64,000 bases of DNA, from positions 124,001 to 188,000 of the forward strand of contig JAQTLV010000002.1 of the NCBI GenBank assembly GCA_028714675.1, given 5' to 3'. The notes under the pieces are model-generated. The model was not told where the DNA came from and searched no databases. It saw only the letters and a program-made list of their open reading frames with translations. Positions 1 through 7,421 of the stretch are shown here, one piece after another; within the stretch, counting starts at the first letter, position 1; every line of letters begins with the position of its first letter. The position numbers and the translations under genes were made by a program. The DNA comes from Sulfurovaceae bacterium (lineage in GTDB: Bacteria; Campylobacterota; Campylobacteria; Campylobacterales; Sulfurovaceae).

Positions 1-918
1 GAAGAAACAATCAGAATACTTTCAATAGTAAGTTCACTATTTGCCCAATCTATTTATGCTCATATGGCATTTGAGCTTGAGAAAGAAAAAATAGAAGATT
101 TAAAACAATATTATAAAATGGAGTGGGATTCTAAAGTACATAATTTTGGAGATATGATTGGTGAAGATCCTAAAATAAAACAAGTATTTAAAATTATAGA
201 GAGAATTGCACAATCAAATGTAACAATTTTAGTTAGAGGAGAAACAGGTACTGGCAAAGAGCTTGTAGCGGCCGCAATTCACAAAAGAAGCAAAAGAGCA
301 GATGAGCCTTTTGTAAAATTAAACTGCGCTGCAATTTCTGATACTTTGATAGAGAGTGAGCTTTTTGGTCATGAGAAAGGTGCATTTACTGATGCAAAAG
401 AGATGAGAAAAGGCAGGTTTGAGTTGGCCGATGGTGGAACCCTTTTTTTAGATGAGATAGGAGATATTTCGCCTTCCGCTCAAGTTAAATTGCTAAGAGT
501 CTTACAAGAGAGAGAGTTTGAGCGTGTTGGAGGAGCTAAAACAATAAAAGTCAATGTTCGTCTTATCGCAGCTACAAATCGTCCATTAGAACAAATGGTA
601 AAAGAAGGAAAATTTAGAGAAGATTTATATTATAGGCTAAATGTAATTCCTATAGATTTGCCACCACTCAGAGAAAGAGGGGATGATATAAGATTGCTTG
701 TAAATTTTTTCCTTGAGCGTTCTATGAAAAATCATAAAAAAAGCATAGTAATAACAGATGAAGCGATGGATGAGTTAATGAGATATAGATGGCCGGGAAA
801 TATCAGAGAACTTGAAAATACAATCGAAAGAATTGTTTTGATGGGAAGCGAAGAAGACGGCATAGGTGCTGATGATATGAGACTTCTCCTTCCTGCACTT
901 GAACCTCAAAATAGGTAA
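1..918 (+). CDS. nifA: NifA-type sigma54 activator, 5' end outside the window
   Basis: Transcriptional activator of sigma54-dependent nif promoters. The frame is open from base 1, and the first 21 codons look like the last helix of a GAF sensor domain, so the ATG at 64 is internal. From that Met, an AAA+ domain follows: Walker A GETGTGKE (about 59-66), the sigma54-contact loop reading GAFTDA instead of GAFTGA, Walker B GGTLFLDEIGD, and the sensor-II region RWPGNIRELEN. The protein stops about 30 residues after that motif, so the usual C-terminal helix-turn-helix is absent. No frameshift is evident because the next gene starts 5 bases downstream with its own frame. Assignment to NifA rests on the GAF-AAA+ layout and on the nif genes around it. 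Sure of the family; DNA binding is doubtful. Confidence 0.85.
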   Translation, partial: EETIRILSIVSSLFAQSIYAHMAFELEKEKIEDLKQYYKMEWDSKVHNFGDMIGEDPKIKQVFKIIERIAQSNVTILVRGETGTGKELVAAAIHKRSKRADEPFVKLNCAAISDTLIESELFGHEKGAFTDAKEMRKGRFELADGGTLFLDEIGDISPSAQVKLLRVLQEREFERVGGAKTIKVNVRLIAATNRPLEQMVKEGKFREDLYYRLNVIPIDLPPLRERGDDIRLLVNFFLERSMKNHKKSIVITDEAMDELMRYRWPGNIRELENTIERIVLMGSEEDGIGADDMRLLLPALEPQNR

Positions 919-922
919 ATAT

Positions 923-1450
923 ATGAGCCATATTAAATATAAAGATGAAATATTATCACTGAGCGATGAACTAGCTGATGTTGGATATATGGCTGAAAAT
1001 ATTCAAGTTGTTGATGTAGATAAAAATAATTTGGTAGTAAAAAGAAGCCATTTAGATTATGCAATGACAATTTTGATTTCGTTTCCAAAATCAGTTTTTG
1101 ATGAAATTTATAGATTAGATGAATTTTTGTCAATGATTCAAGTTCCTATACATTGTTATGCAATTTTTAATGAATATTCAGACGAAATTGCCAAAATCCA
1201 GAAAGATTTTAAAAAAATAAATATAGTGTTTGATGATTTTGATGAATTTAAAGAACTCTACGGAACAGAAATTGTAACAGGAAGTATGGCTGGAGATTTA
1301 TGCAAGTCCATTTTTCTCATAAGCAAAGATGGAGCAATATTTTATATAGATATTTTAGATGATTTAGAAAAGAGTTTTGATTTAGAAAGATTGCAAGTAG
1401 AATTAAATAAAGCATATGTAACATATACTGGAGTAGGATGTCATGGTTAA
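923..1450 (+). CDS. Thiol peroxidase (Tpx)-like redoxin lacking the peroxidatic Cys
   Basis: A 175-residue protein. The ATG at 923 is preferred over the TTG at 899, which would overlap nifA. The C-terminal half reads like the end of a Tpx-type peroxiredoxin: a strand-rich segment, then FKELYGTEIVTGSMAGDL, then KSIFLISKDGAIFYIDI. At the place where Tpx has its TPVC active site, this protein has SFPKSVFDE with no Cys. The remaining Cys residues (IHCYAIF, DLCKS, GVGCHG) are not in the Tpx pattern. It is therefore probably a redoxin fold without peroxidase activity, perhaps a partner or sensor. It overlaps the next gene by 8 bases and sits in the nifA operon. The fold call is by eye and moderate. 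Confidence 0.6.
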   Translation: MSHIKYKDEILSLSDELADVGYMAENIQVVDVDKNNLVVKRSHLDYAMTILISFPKSVFDEIYRLDEFLSMIQVPIHCYAIFNEYSDEIAKIQKDFKKINIVFDDFDEFKELYGTEIVTGSMAGDLCKSIFLISKDGAIFYIDILDDLEKSFDLERLQVELNKAYVTYTGVGCHG

Positions 1451-2276
1451 AATTATAGAAGATTTAAAAAGTGGGGCATTGATTCCATTTTTGGGCATGG
1501 GTATATTTAAGGGCGTTGTTGCAAAAGATGGGACAGAACTTCCTTATGATAGCGACAGCATGATTTTAACACTCAATGGTGGTAGAGCTATGAGTCCTCG
1601 TTTGATGTATGAATATACAAGAGCCGCAATGAGTTTAGAGCAGAGAAAAGGTAGAGGCTTTTTAGTAGGTATGGTAAACCATATATACACAAAAGAGTAC
1701 GATTTGCCAATGGTTTATGAGTTTTTTAAAAAAATTCAACCCCCTTTTTTGATAGATACCAATTTAGATGATAGTGGCTGTAAAGTCTACGAGGGTATTG
1801 AGCACTTTATGATTGTTGGCGTTTCAAGAATAATGGGCGGTTATGATAGATTTATAGTATATGAATATGATGTAAAGTCAAATAGTTACAGTGTTGTTGA
1901 TAAAAATCTTTTAAATGCAACAAAACCCATTCTTTTTAAACCACTAGGTTCAACTATTCCAGATAAAAATTTTATCATTAGCGATGCGGATTTTGTGGAT
2001 TGGCTAACGGAAGCCATGGGTGGGTTTGCCATGCCAGCTTTTCTAAAAGCATACAAAGAAAACAAATCATATCTTTTTTTAGGTGTTGATTTTAATCGAG
2101 ATACTTATAGAATGGTTGCAAATGAACTAACTTTTGGACTTAAAGGCGGTATTTTGGTAGAACCCAAAAGTCAATTAAGTAGAAAAGAGTCAAGTTTTAT
2201 AAAAAAACATAATTTAGATTTTATAAATCAAGAAGTTCAAGATTTTATTGAGGCATTATCATGCAAAGCGAATTAA
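1443..2276 (+). CDS. SIR2-like (SIR2_2 type) protein of the nif region
   Basis: A 277-residue protein. The N-terminus, LIPFLGMGIF, has the form of the glycine-rich NAD-binding loop of SIR2-like proteins. Near the C-terminus, SYLFLGVDFNRDTYRMV matches the second Rossmann strand seen in SIR2_2 proteins. In the middle, FKPLGSTIPDKNFIISDADF occupies the place of the usual His-Gly with a following Asp-rich turn, but the His is missing, so NAD hydrolysis or deacetylation is doubtful. It overlaps both neighbours (8 and 16 bases), which implies translational coupling with the redoxin-like gene and clpX2. SIR2-family proteins occur in nif clusters of other diazotrophs, and their role is unknown to me. 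Confidence 0.6.
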   Translation: MVKIIEDLKSGALIPFLGMGIFKGVVAKDGTELPYDSDSMILTLNGGRAMSPRLMYEYTRAAMSLEQRKGRGFLVGMVNHIYTKEYDLPMVYEFFKKIQPPFLIDTNLDDSGCKVYEGIEHFMIVGVSRIMGGYDRFIVYEYDVKSNSYSVVDKNLLNATKPILFKPLGSTIPDKNFIISDADFVDWLTEAMGGFAMPAFLKAYKENKSYLFLGVDFNRDTYRMVANELTFGLKGGILVEPKSQLSRKESSFIKKHNLDFINQEVQDFIEALSCKAN

Positions 2277-3487
2277 CTTGCGATTTTTGTGGTAAAAAAT
2301 ATAGCGATGTTTTAAAAATTTTTAGTGCAGAAAATGCACATATTTGCAATGAGTGTATTGAGAATTGTTCAAACATTATATATAAAGATAGAATCAAAAA
2401 GGATAAAGAAGAGTTTCAGCGAGGTTTGCCTACTCCTCATAAAATAAAAGAGCATTTAGATAAGTATGTAATTGGGCAAGATGAAGCTAAAAAAATACTC
2501 TCCGTAGCTCTTTATACCCACTATAAAAGAATAGACAAAACGATTTTTAAAGACACAGAAATAGAAAAAAGTAATATTATGCTGATAGGATCAACTGGAA
2601 GCGGAAAGACACTTCTTGCAAAATCTTTGGCAAAAGTTATGGATGTTCCATTTGCGATAGCTGATGCCACGGCTCTTACCGAAGCTGGCTATGTTGGGGA
2701 AGATGTAGAATCTATACTATCAAGACTACTAGCCGCTTGTGATTACGATTTGCAAAAAGCACAAAAAGGGATTGTCTATATCGATGAAATAGATAAAATT
2801 GCAAAAAAAGGCGAAAGTTCTGTAAGCGGGAGAGACGTATCTGGAGAAGGCGTTCAACAAGGTTTACTTAAAATAATTGAAGGCTCTGAAATATATGTTC
2901 CACTCAAAGGTAGTCGTAAAAATGCTACTGCGGATACTATTTTGTTTGACACAACACACGTTTTGTTTATTTGTGGTGGTGCTTTTGTCGGACTTGTGGA
3001 AAAAGAGAGTACAAATCAACAAAAAAATACCAGCTCCAAAGTTGGCTTTTTAAAGTCATCTGATGAGGATGATAAACAAAAAGAAATTGAAGCCAAAGAT
3101 TTGATTTCATTCGGACTGATACCAGAATTTATAGGAAGAATACCAGTAATTGCAAAATTAAATTCTTTGAGCGTTGATGATTTGATTAGAATTTTAAAAG
3201 AACCAAAAAATGCTCTTATAAAACAATATGAGGCTATTTTTGAACTTGATGGTGTTGAGCTTAGTTTTGAAGATGATGCACTTGAAGCAATAGCAAAAAT
3301 GGCATTTGATAAAGGTGTTGGGGCTAGGGGACTTAGAGGAATTGTTGAAAAATTCATGCTACCTTTACTTTATGATATTCCATCCTTTGAAAATATTAGT
3401 AAATGCACAATTACCAAAGGTTATCTAGAAGGCACACAAGAGCCATGTGTCGAATATGTAAAAAATAATAAAAAAGAGGTCAATTGA
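2261..3487 (+). CDS. clpX2: Second ClpX-type unfoldase, nif-associated (ClpX2-like)
   Basis: A 408-residue AAA+ unfoldase. It has an N-terminal zinc domain (Cys7, 10, 29, 32), Walker A GSTGSGKT, Walker [15 protein letters not shown], pore loop [10 protein letters not shown] and the ClpX C-terminal lid. A VGF tripeptide stands where ClpX carries the IGF loop that docks to ClpP, so it probably still works with ClpP. The RKH substrate loop reads SRKNAT here, whereas the housekeeping ClpX at 35954-37174 has GRKHPN. In Azotobacter vinelandii a nif-linked ClpX2 is known to control NifB and NifEN levels, and the same job is inferred here. The gene overlaps the SIR2-like gene by 16 bases and the GNAT gene by 4. 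Confidence 0.88.
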   Translation: MQSELTCDFCGKKYSDVLKIFSAENAHICNECIENCSNIIYKDRIKKDKEEFQRGLPTPHKIKEHLDKYVIGQDEAKKILSVALYTHYKRIDKTIFKDTEIEKSNIMLIGSTGSGKTLLAKSLAKVMDVPFAIADATALTEAGYVGEDVESILSRLLAACDYDLQKAQKGIVYIDEIDKIAKKGESSVSGRDVSGEGVQQGLLKIIEGSEIYVPLKGSRKNATADTILFDTTHVLFICGGAFVGLVEKESTNQQKNTSSKVGFLKSSDEDDKQKEIEAKDLISFGLIPEFIGRIPVIAKLNSLSVDDLIRILKEPKNALIKQYEAIFELDGVELSFEDDALEAIAKMAFDKGVGARGLRGIVEKFMLPLLYDIPSFENISKCTITKGYLEGTQEPCVEYVKNNKKEVN

Positions 3488-3930
3488 AAGAAATAAGTGT
3501 AGCAACGATACGCGATATTCCAGATTTGTGTGATTTGCTTTTCTTGTTATTTTCACAAGAGGATGAATTTATTCCAAATAAATCTATGCAAGAACAAGGT
3601 TTAAAAATAATTATAGAAAATCCTTCCGTTGGGCATATTTTGGTAGTTAAAAAAGAGAATAAAATTGTAGGTATGATAACTATTCTCTATACGGTTTCAA
3701 CTGCACTTGGTGGGATGGTCGGTATACTAGAAGATATGATTGTTCATCCAAATTATAGGTCTAGTGGAATTGGCAATAAACTCATGGAATATTCTTTGGA
3801 GTTTGCTAAAAATCAAAATCTAAAACGCCTTACTCTTCTTACTGATGAATCAAATATCGCTGCTCATACTTTTTATAAAAAACACAATTTCTCAAAATCT
3901 TCAATGACACCATTTCGAAAATTTATTTAA
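3484..3930 (+). CDS. GNAT-family N-acetyltransferase
   Basis: A 148-residue protein with a GNAT fold. The acetyl-CoA loop region is DMIVHPNYRSSGIGNKLM (about residues 85-102), followed by LTLLTDESNIAAHTFYKKHNF, which is typical of the end of the domain. The start is TTG, overlapping the clpX2 stop as ATTGA, which implies coupled translation. The substrate is unknown. As the last gene of the nifA-redoxin-SIR2-clpX2 set it may modify a protein or a small molecule linked to nitrogenase, but nothing in the sequence shows which. Confidence 0.75.
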   Translation: MKEISVATIRDIPDLCDLLFLLFSQEDEFIPNKSMQEQGLKIIIENPSVGHILVVKKENKIVGMITILYTVSTALGGMVGILEDMIVHPNYRSSGIGNKLMEYSLEFAKNQNLKRLTLLTDESNIAAHTFYKKHNFSKSSMTPFRKFI

Positions 3931-3964
3931 TTTTTTAGCATAAATTTTACTTTTAAATCTGTTT

Positions 3965-3980
3965 TGGAACAGATAATGTA
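3965..3980 (+). promoter_or_regulatory. Sigma54 (-24/-12) promoter of the ferredoxin-nifB operon
   Basis: TGGAACAGATAATGTA has the GG and the TG of the -24/-12 elements at the standard spacing, with TGTA instead of TGCA. It lies 36 bases before the first ferredoxin start. Confidence 0.65.
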
Positions 3981-4016
3981 TGTATTAGATTATATTAATA
4001 ATTTAAGGAGTATATG

Positions 4017-4403
4017 ATGGCTGTAATGATAACAGACGAATGTATCGCTTGTGATGCATGTGCAACAGAGTGCCCAGTAGCTGCTATATTGGACGAAAAA
4101 AATGAAAAAAATCCAAATGATAATAAATACTATGTTAAACCAGAATCTTGTGTAGAGTGTGTTGGGCATTCAGATTCGCCAAGATGTGCCGAGGCTTGCC
4201 CAACTGAAGGTGCTATCGTATGGGATATGCCGTACATTGCAGAGTATGAATCATACTTTTTAGAAGGACAAGATGGTGGCAAATATAACATTAGGGTTCA
4301 TAACAAAAAAGGTTTAATGTTACCATCAGTTAAAGAACAGCCTTACAATGAGTCAGTTGCCATAGGGCAAAGACAGTCTCACGAAAATGTAAGCACTTTT
4401 TAA
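4017..4403 (+). CDS. 2[4Fe-4S] ferredoxin, nif type (first copy)
   Basis: A 128-residue bacterial-type ferredoxin, probably an electron or cluster donor for nitrogenase or NifB. Cluster motif one is CIACDACATECP near the N-terminus. Motif two has the nif-ferredoxin form CVEC-x8-C-x3-CP. A conserved tail of about 60 residues follows. ATG 4017 is chosen over ATG 4014 because AAGGAG ends 6 bases before it. It is followed 10 bases later by a paralogue that shares the PTEGAIVWDMPY and YNIR-H-KKG segments. It is the first gene of an operon ending in nifB, under the sigma54 site at 3965. Confidence 0.9.
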   Translation: MAVMITDECIACDACATECPVAAILDEKNEKNPNDNKYYVKPESCVECVGHSDSPRCAEACPTEGAIVWDMPYIAEYESYFLEGQDGGKYNIRVHNKKGLMLPSVKEQPYNESVAIGQRQSHENVSTF

Positions 4404-4413
4404 AGGATAAATT

Positions 4414-4794
4414 ATGGCAGTTATGATTACTGATAGTTGCATAAGTTGCAATTCTTGCATAGACGAATGTCCAGCAACCGCTATAGTTAGTGCAGATGAA
4501 AGTCCTATAGAATTTGCAGATATTGTTTATGTTAAACCTGAAAAATGCATAGAGTGTGCAGATAGCACTATGCCAAAATGTGCTGATGCTTGTCCAACTG
4601 AAGGCGCTATTGTATGGGATATGCCTTATGTGGAATTGTATGATGATTATTATATGCAAGGACATAATGAAGGTAGATATAACATTAGAATACATCCCAA
4701 AAAAGGAATATTTTCTCCCAAAAACAATCCTAAACCTTTTAGAGAAAATATATCTACAGAAGATAGAACTGCGCATCAGCCAGTTATTATATAA
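4414..4794 (+). CDS. 2[4Fe-4S] ferredoxin, nif type (second copy)
   Basis: A 126-residue paralogue of the preceding ferredoxin. Motif one is CISCNSCIDECP. Motif two is CIEC-x7-C-x3-CP, one residue shorter between the Cys pairs than in the first copy. It shares the long C-terminal tail with the upstream copy, so the pair is a tandem duplication that has since diverged. nifB starts 10 bases after its stop. FdxN-type ferredoxins next to nifB are known to support NifB-co synthesis, and one or both copies may do so here (inference). Confidence 0.9.
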   Translation: MAVMITDSCISCNSCIDECPATAIVSADESPIEFADIVYVKPEKCIECADSTMPKCADACPTEGAIVWDMPYVELYDDYYMQGHNEGRYNIRIHPKKGIFSPKNNPKPFRENISTEDRTAHQPVII

Positions 4795-4804
4795 GGAGAA
4801 TAAA

Positions 4805-6250
4805 ATGAGTTGCGCATGTGGTACTTCAAGTCAATTTGATCCAAATGATTCTAGGGCTTTGGAGATACAAGAAAAAATAAATAATCATCCTTGTTATAGT
4901 GAAGGAGCTCATCAACACTATGCTAGAATCCATGTGCCAGTTGCTCCAGCTTGTAATATTCAGTGTAATTATTGTAATCGTAAATATGATTGTTCCAATG
5001 AAAGTCGTCCAGGCGTAACAAGTGGAAAATTAACACCCGAAGAAGCAGTTAAAAAAGTTCTTTTTGTCGGAGGAGAGATACAACAGCTTTCCGTTGTAGG
5101 CATTGCAGGCCCTGGTGATGCTTTGGCAAATCCAGCTAAAACTTTCGAAACATTTAGGCTTTTGCAAGAGAAGGCACCAGATTTAAAACTTTGTTTATCT
5201 ACAAATGGATTAAGACTTTCAGAGTATATAGATGAGATAGTTAAATACAATGTTGATCATGTCACAGTAACTATAAATACTGTTGATGCCACAGGTGAGA
5301 TAGGTTCAAAAATATATCCATGGATATATTATGGGCACAAAAAAATAAAAGGTAAAGAGGGTGCTAAAATATTGCTTCAAAAGCAATTAGAGGGTATCAA
5401 AATGCTTACAGATAGAGGTATTTTAGTAAAAGCAAATTCTGTACTTATCCCAGGGGTTAATGACAAAGATTTACCAAATGTTGCTAAAAAACTAAAAGAG
5501 TTAAATGTATTTTTGCACAATATAATGCCTATTTTATCATCTCCTGAATTTGGAACAAAATTTGGGCTTGATGGTGTGCCAAGTGCAACAGATCAGCAAG
5601 TTATGGAAGCACAAGAGGCTTGTGGAATGGATATGAAACTTATGAGCCATTGCAGACAATGCCGTGCTGATGCTGTTGGTCTTATAGGAGAAGACAGAGG
5701 AGAAGAGTTTACCAAAGAGAGCTTCACATCTATGGATTTTGAACAATTAGAAGAAAAGTACAATATCAAATCAAGAGAAGAGTTTCATGATAAAATAGAG
5801 ATTTGGAGAAGTGCTTTAGAAAAAGCAAATCAAAGAATAAAAATAGAACAAGCAACAAAAGAACAATTAAGTTCAACAGGCATTACAAAACTTGTAGCAG
5901 TAACAACTGCTGGAGAAGGTCTTATCAATTTGCACTTTGGAAGTGCAAAAGAGTTTTTGATATATGAAGCTGGTGATAAAGCTATAAAGTTTATTATGCA
6001 TAGAAAAATAGAAAGTTCGTATTGTAGTGGGCCTGAAAATTGTCATGGAAATAACCCAATAGAGGAAATAAAACAAACTCTTAAAGATGTTGATGTTTTA
6101 TTGACTGAAAAAATTGGAGATTGTCCTATGGAAGAATTAAATTCAATCGGCTTAGTTTGTGACGATAGCTATGCCCTGCAACCAATTGAGAAATCTGTAC
6201 ACGATATCGTGAAAAAACTATTTTTCAAAGACGAGAATGAAATAGGATAA
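4805..6250 (+). CDS. nifB: NifB, FeMo-cofactor precursor synthase
   Basis: A 481-residue radical-SAM enzyme that builds NifB-co, the 8Fe-9S-C core of FeMo-co. The start is ATG 4805, with AAGGAG 7 bases upstream; the open frame that runs back to 4556 lies inside the ferredoxin gene. It has an N-terminal Cys motif (MSCACG), the SAM-cluster motif CNIQCNYC (residues 50-57), the HCRQCRADAVG motif near the end of the SAM domain, and a fused C-terminal NifX/NafY-like domain beginning near TKLVAVTTAGEG with the LHFGSAKEF signature. It has the full two-domain form. Third gene of the sigma54 operon. Confidence 0.97.
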   Translation: MSCACGTSSQFDPNDSRALEIQEKINNHPCYSEGAHQHYARIHVPVAPACNIQCNYCNRKYDCSNESRPGVTSGKLTPEEAVKKVLFVGGEIQQLSVVGIAGPGDALANPAKTFETFRLLQEKAPDLKLCLSTNGLRLSEYIDEIVKYNVDHVTVTINTVDATGEIGSKIYPWIYYGHKKIKGKEGAKILLQKQLEGIKMLTDRGILVKANSVLIPGVNDKDLPNVAKKLKELNVFLHNIMPILSSPEFGTKFGLDGVPSATDQQVMEAQEACGMDMKLMSHCRQCRADAVGLIGEDRGEEFTKESFTSMDFEQLEEKYNIKSREEFHDKIEIWRSALEKANQRIKIEQATKEQLSSTGITKLVAVTTAGEGLINLHFGSAKEFLIYEAGDKAIKFIMHRKIESSYCSGPENCHGNNPIEEIKQTLKDVDVLLTEKIGDCPMEELNSIGLVCDDSYALQPIEKSVHDIVKKLFFKDENEIG

Positions 6251-6267
6251 TCTCGATAATATCGCAT

Positions 6268-6283
6268 TGGAACATATATTGCA
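6268..6283 (+). promoter_or_regulatory. Sigma54 (-24/-12) promoter of nifV
   Basis: TGGAACATATATTGCA is the best -24/-12 match in the window, with perfect GG/GC spacing. It lies 31 bases before the nifV ATG. No TGT-N10-ACA NifA site was found in the roughly 90 bases upstream. Confidence 0.8.
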
Positions 6284-6314
6284 TATTAGTTTATAAAAAA
6301 CTAAAGGTGACAAG

Positions 6315-7421
6315 ATGGTTCGAATTAATGATACGACACTTAGAGATGGTGAACAAGCTCCATTTGTCGCTTTTAATACACAAGAAAAAATTGAAATTGC
6401 ACAACTTCTTTTTGAATCTGGCACAGATGAAATAGAAGTTGGCATACCTGCTATGGGCAAAAAAGAGCAAGAAGATATCAAAGAGATTGTTTCTCTAAAA
6501 CTTCCTATTCCGTTGATGACTTGGAACCGTGCAACTATGAGTGATCTCGAATCATCTATTGATTGCGGTGTAAGTTCTGTTGATTTGTCTATCCCAACTT
6601 CAGATATGCTCATAAATGTCAAATATAAAGGTGATAAAGCTAAATTATTGAAAAATTTAGAACAAGTCATAAGAGCTGCGAAACAAGAAAATCTAACTGT
6701 TTGTATAGGCGGGGAAGATTCTAGTAGAGCGAATATAGACTTTTTAAAAGAAGTTTTAATCATGGGAAAAGAGATAGGTGCTCAAAGATTTCGTTATTGT
6801 GATACAGTAGGGATATTAACACCGATACAAACATTTAAAAATATTACCCAGCTTTGTAAATTAAATCTCTTAGATATAGAGATGCATACTCATAATGATT
6901 TTGGTATGGCAACTGCAAATGCAATTGCTGGTATTGAAGCAGGGGCAACTAGTGTCAATACAACAGTCATTGGGCTAGGAGAGCGTGCAGGAAATGCATC
7001 TTTTGAGCAAGTTCTTATGAGTTTAACACACCAATTTAATGAAAATCGCAAGATAGATGCAAATATGTTAACAAAATTGGTAAACAAAGTTAGTACCGCA
7101 GCAAATAGAACGATAGATAATAATTTTCCTATCGTTGGTGCTCATATATTTTCTCATGAGTCTGGTATCCATGCCAATGGAATGATGAAAAATACATCTT
7201 CTTACGAAGCATTTTGTCCAGAAGAGGTAGGACTTTTTAGAAATTTCCCAATCGGAAAACATTCAGGTACATCTACTCTAGATTATCATCTGAGCACTTT
7301 TGGTATCCATGCGAGTAAGAGAAAATTAACCAGTCTATTACCAAAAGTAAGAGAAATAGTAACCATGAGAAAGCAAGTTCTTGAGCCGTTTGAGCTAAGA
7401 GAGTTGTATTTATGTTCATAG
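6315..7421 (+). CDS. nifV: NifV, homocitrate synthase
   Basis: A 368-residue enzyme of the HMGL/isopropylmalate synthase family. It condenses acetyl-CoA and 2-oxoglutarate to homocitrate, the organic ligand of FeMo-co. The family motif is at the N-terminus (INDTTLRDGEQAP), the metal-site HTHNDFGMA is at about residue 193, and the GIHANG motif is near residue 285. Its place directly behind a sigma54 site in the nif cluster favours homocitrate synthase over isopropylmalate synthase, as does the lack of the LeuA regulatory C-terminus. It overlaps the following gene by 10 bases. Confidence 0.95.
   Translation: MVRINDTTLRDGEQAPFVAFNTQEKIEIAQLLFESGTDEIEVGIPAMGKKEQEDIKEIVSLKLPIPLMTWNRATMSDLESSIDCGVSSVDLSIPTSDMLINVKYKGDKAKLLKNLEQVIRAAKQENLTVCIGGEDSSRANIDFLKEVLIMGKEIGAQRFRYCDTVGILTPIQTFKNITQLCKLNLLDIEMHTHNDFGMATANAIAGIEAGATSVNTTVIGLGERAGNASFEQVLMSLTHQFNENRKIDANMLTKLVNKVSTAANRTIDNNFPIVGAHIFSHESGIHANGMMKNTSSYEAFCPEEVGLFRNFPIGKHSGTSTLDYHLSTFGIHASKRKLTSLLPKVREIVTMRKQVLEPFELRELYLCS

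Noticed and set aside
64-918. NifA starting at the ATG at 64
   Set aside because: The frame is open to base 1 and the upstream codons continue a GAF-type helix, so the gene is cut by the window edge.
4556-6250. Longer nifB from 4556
   Set aside because: The first 83 codons lie in the second ferredoxin gene in another frame; ATG 4805 has a strong ribosome site and the conserved NifB N-terminus.
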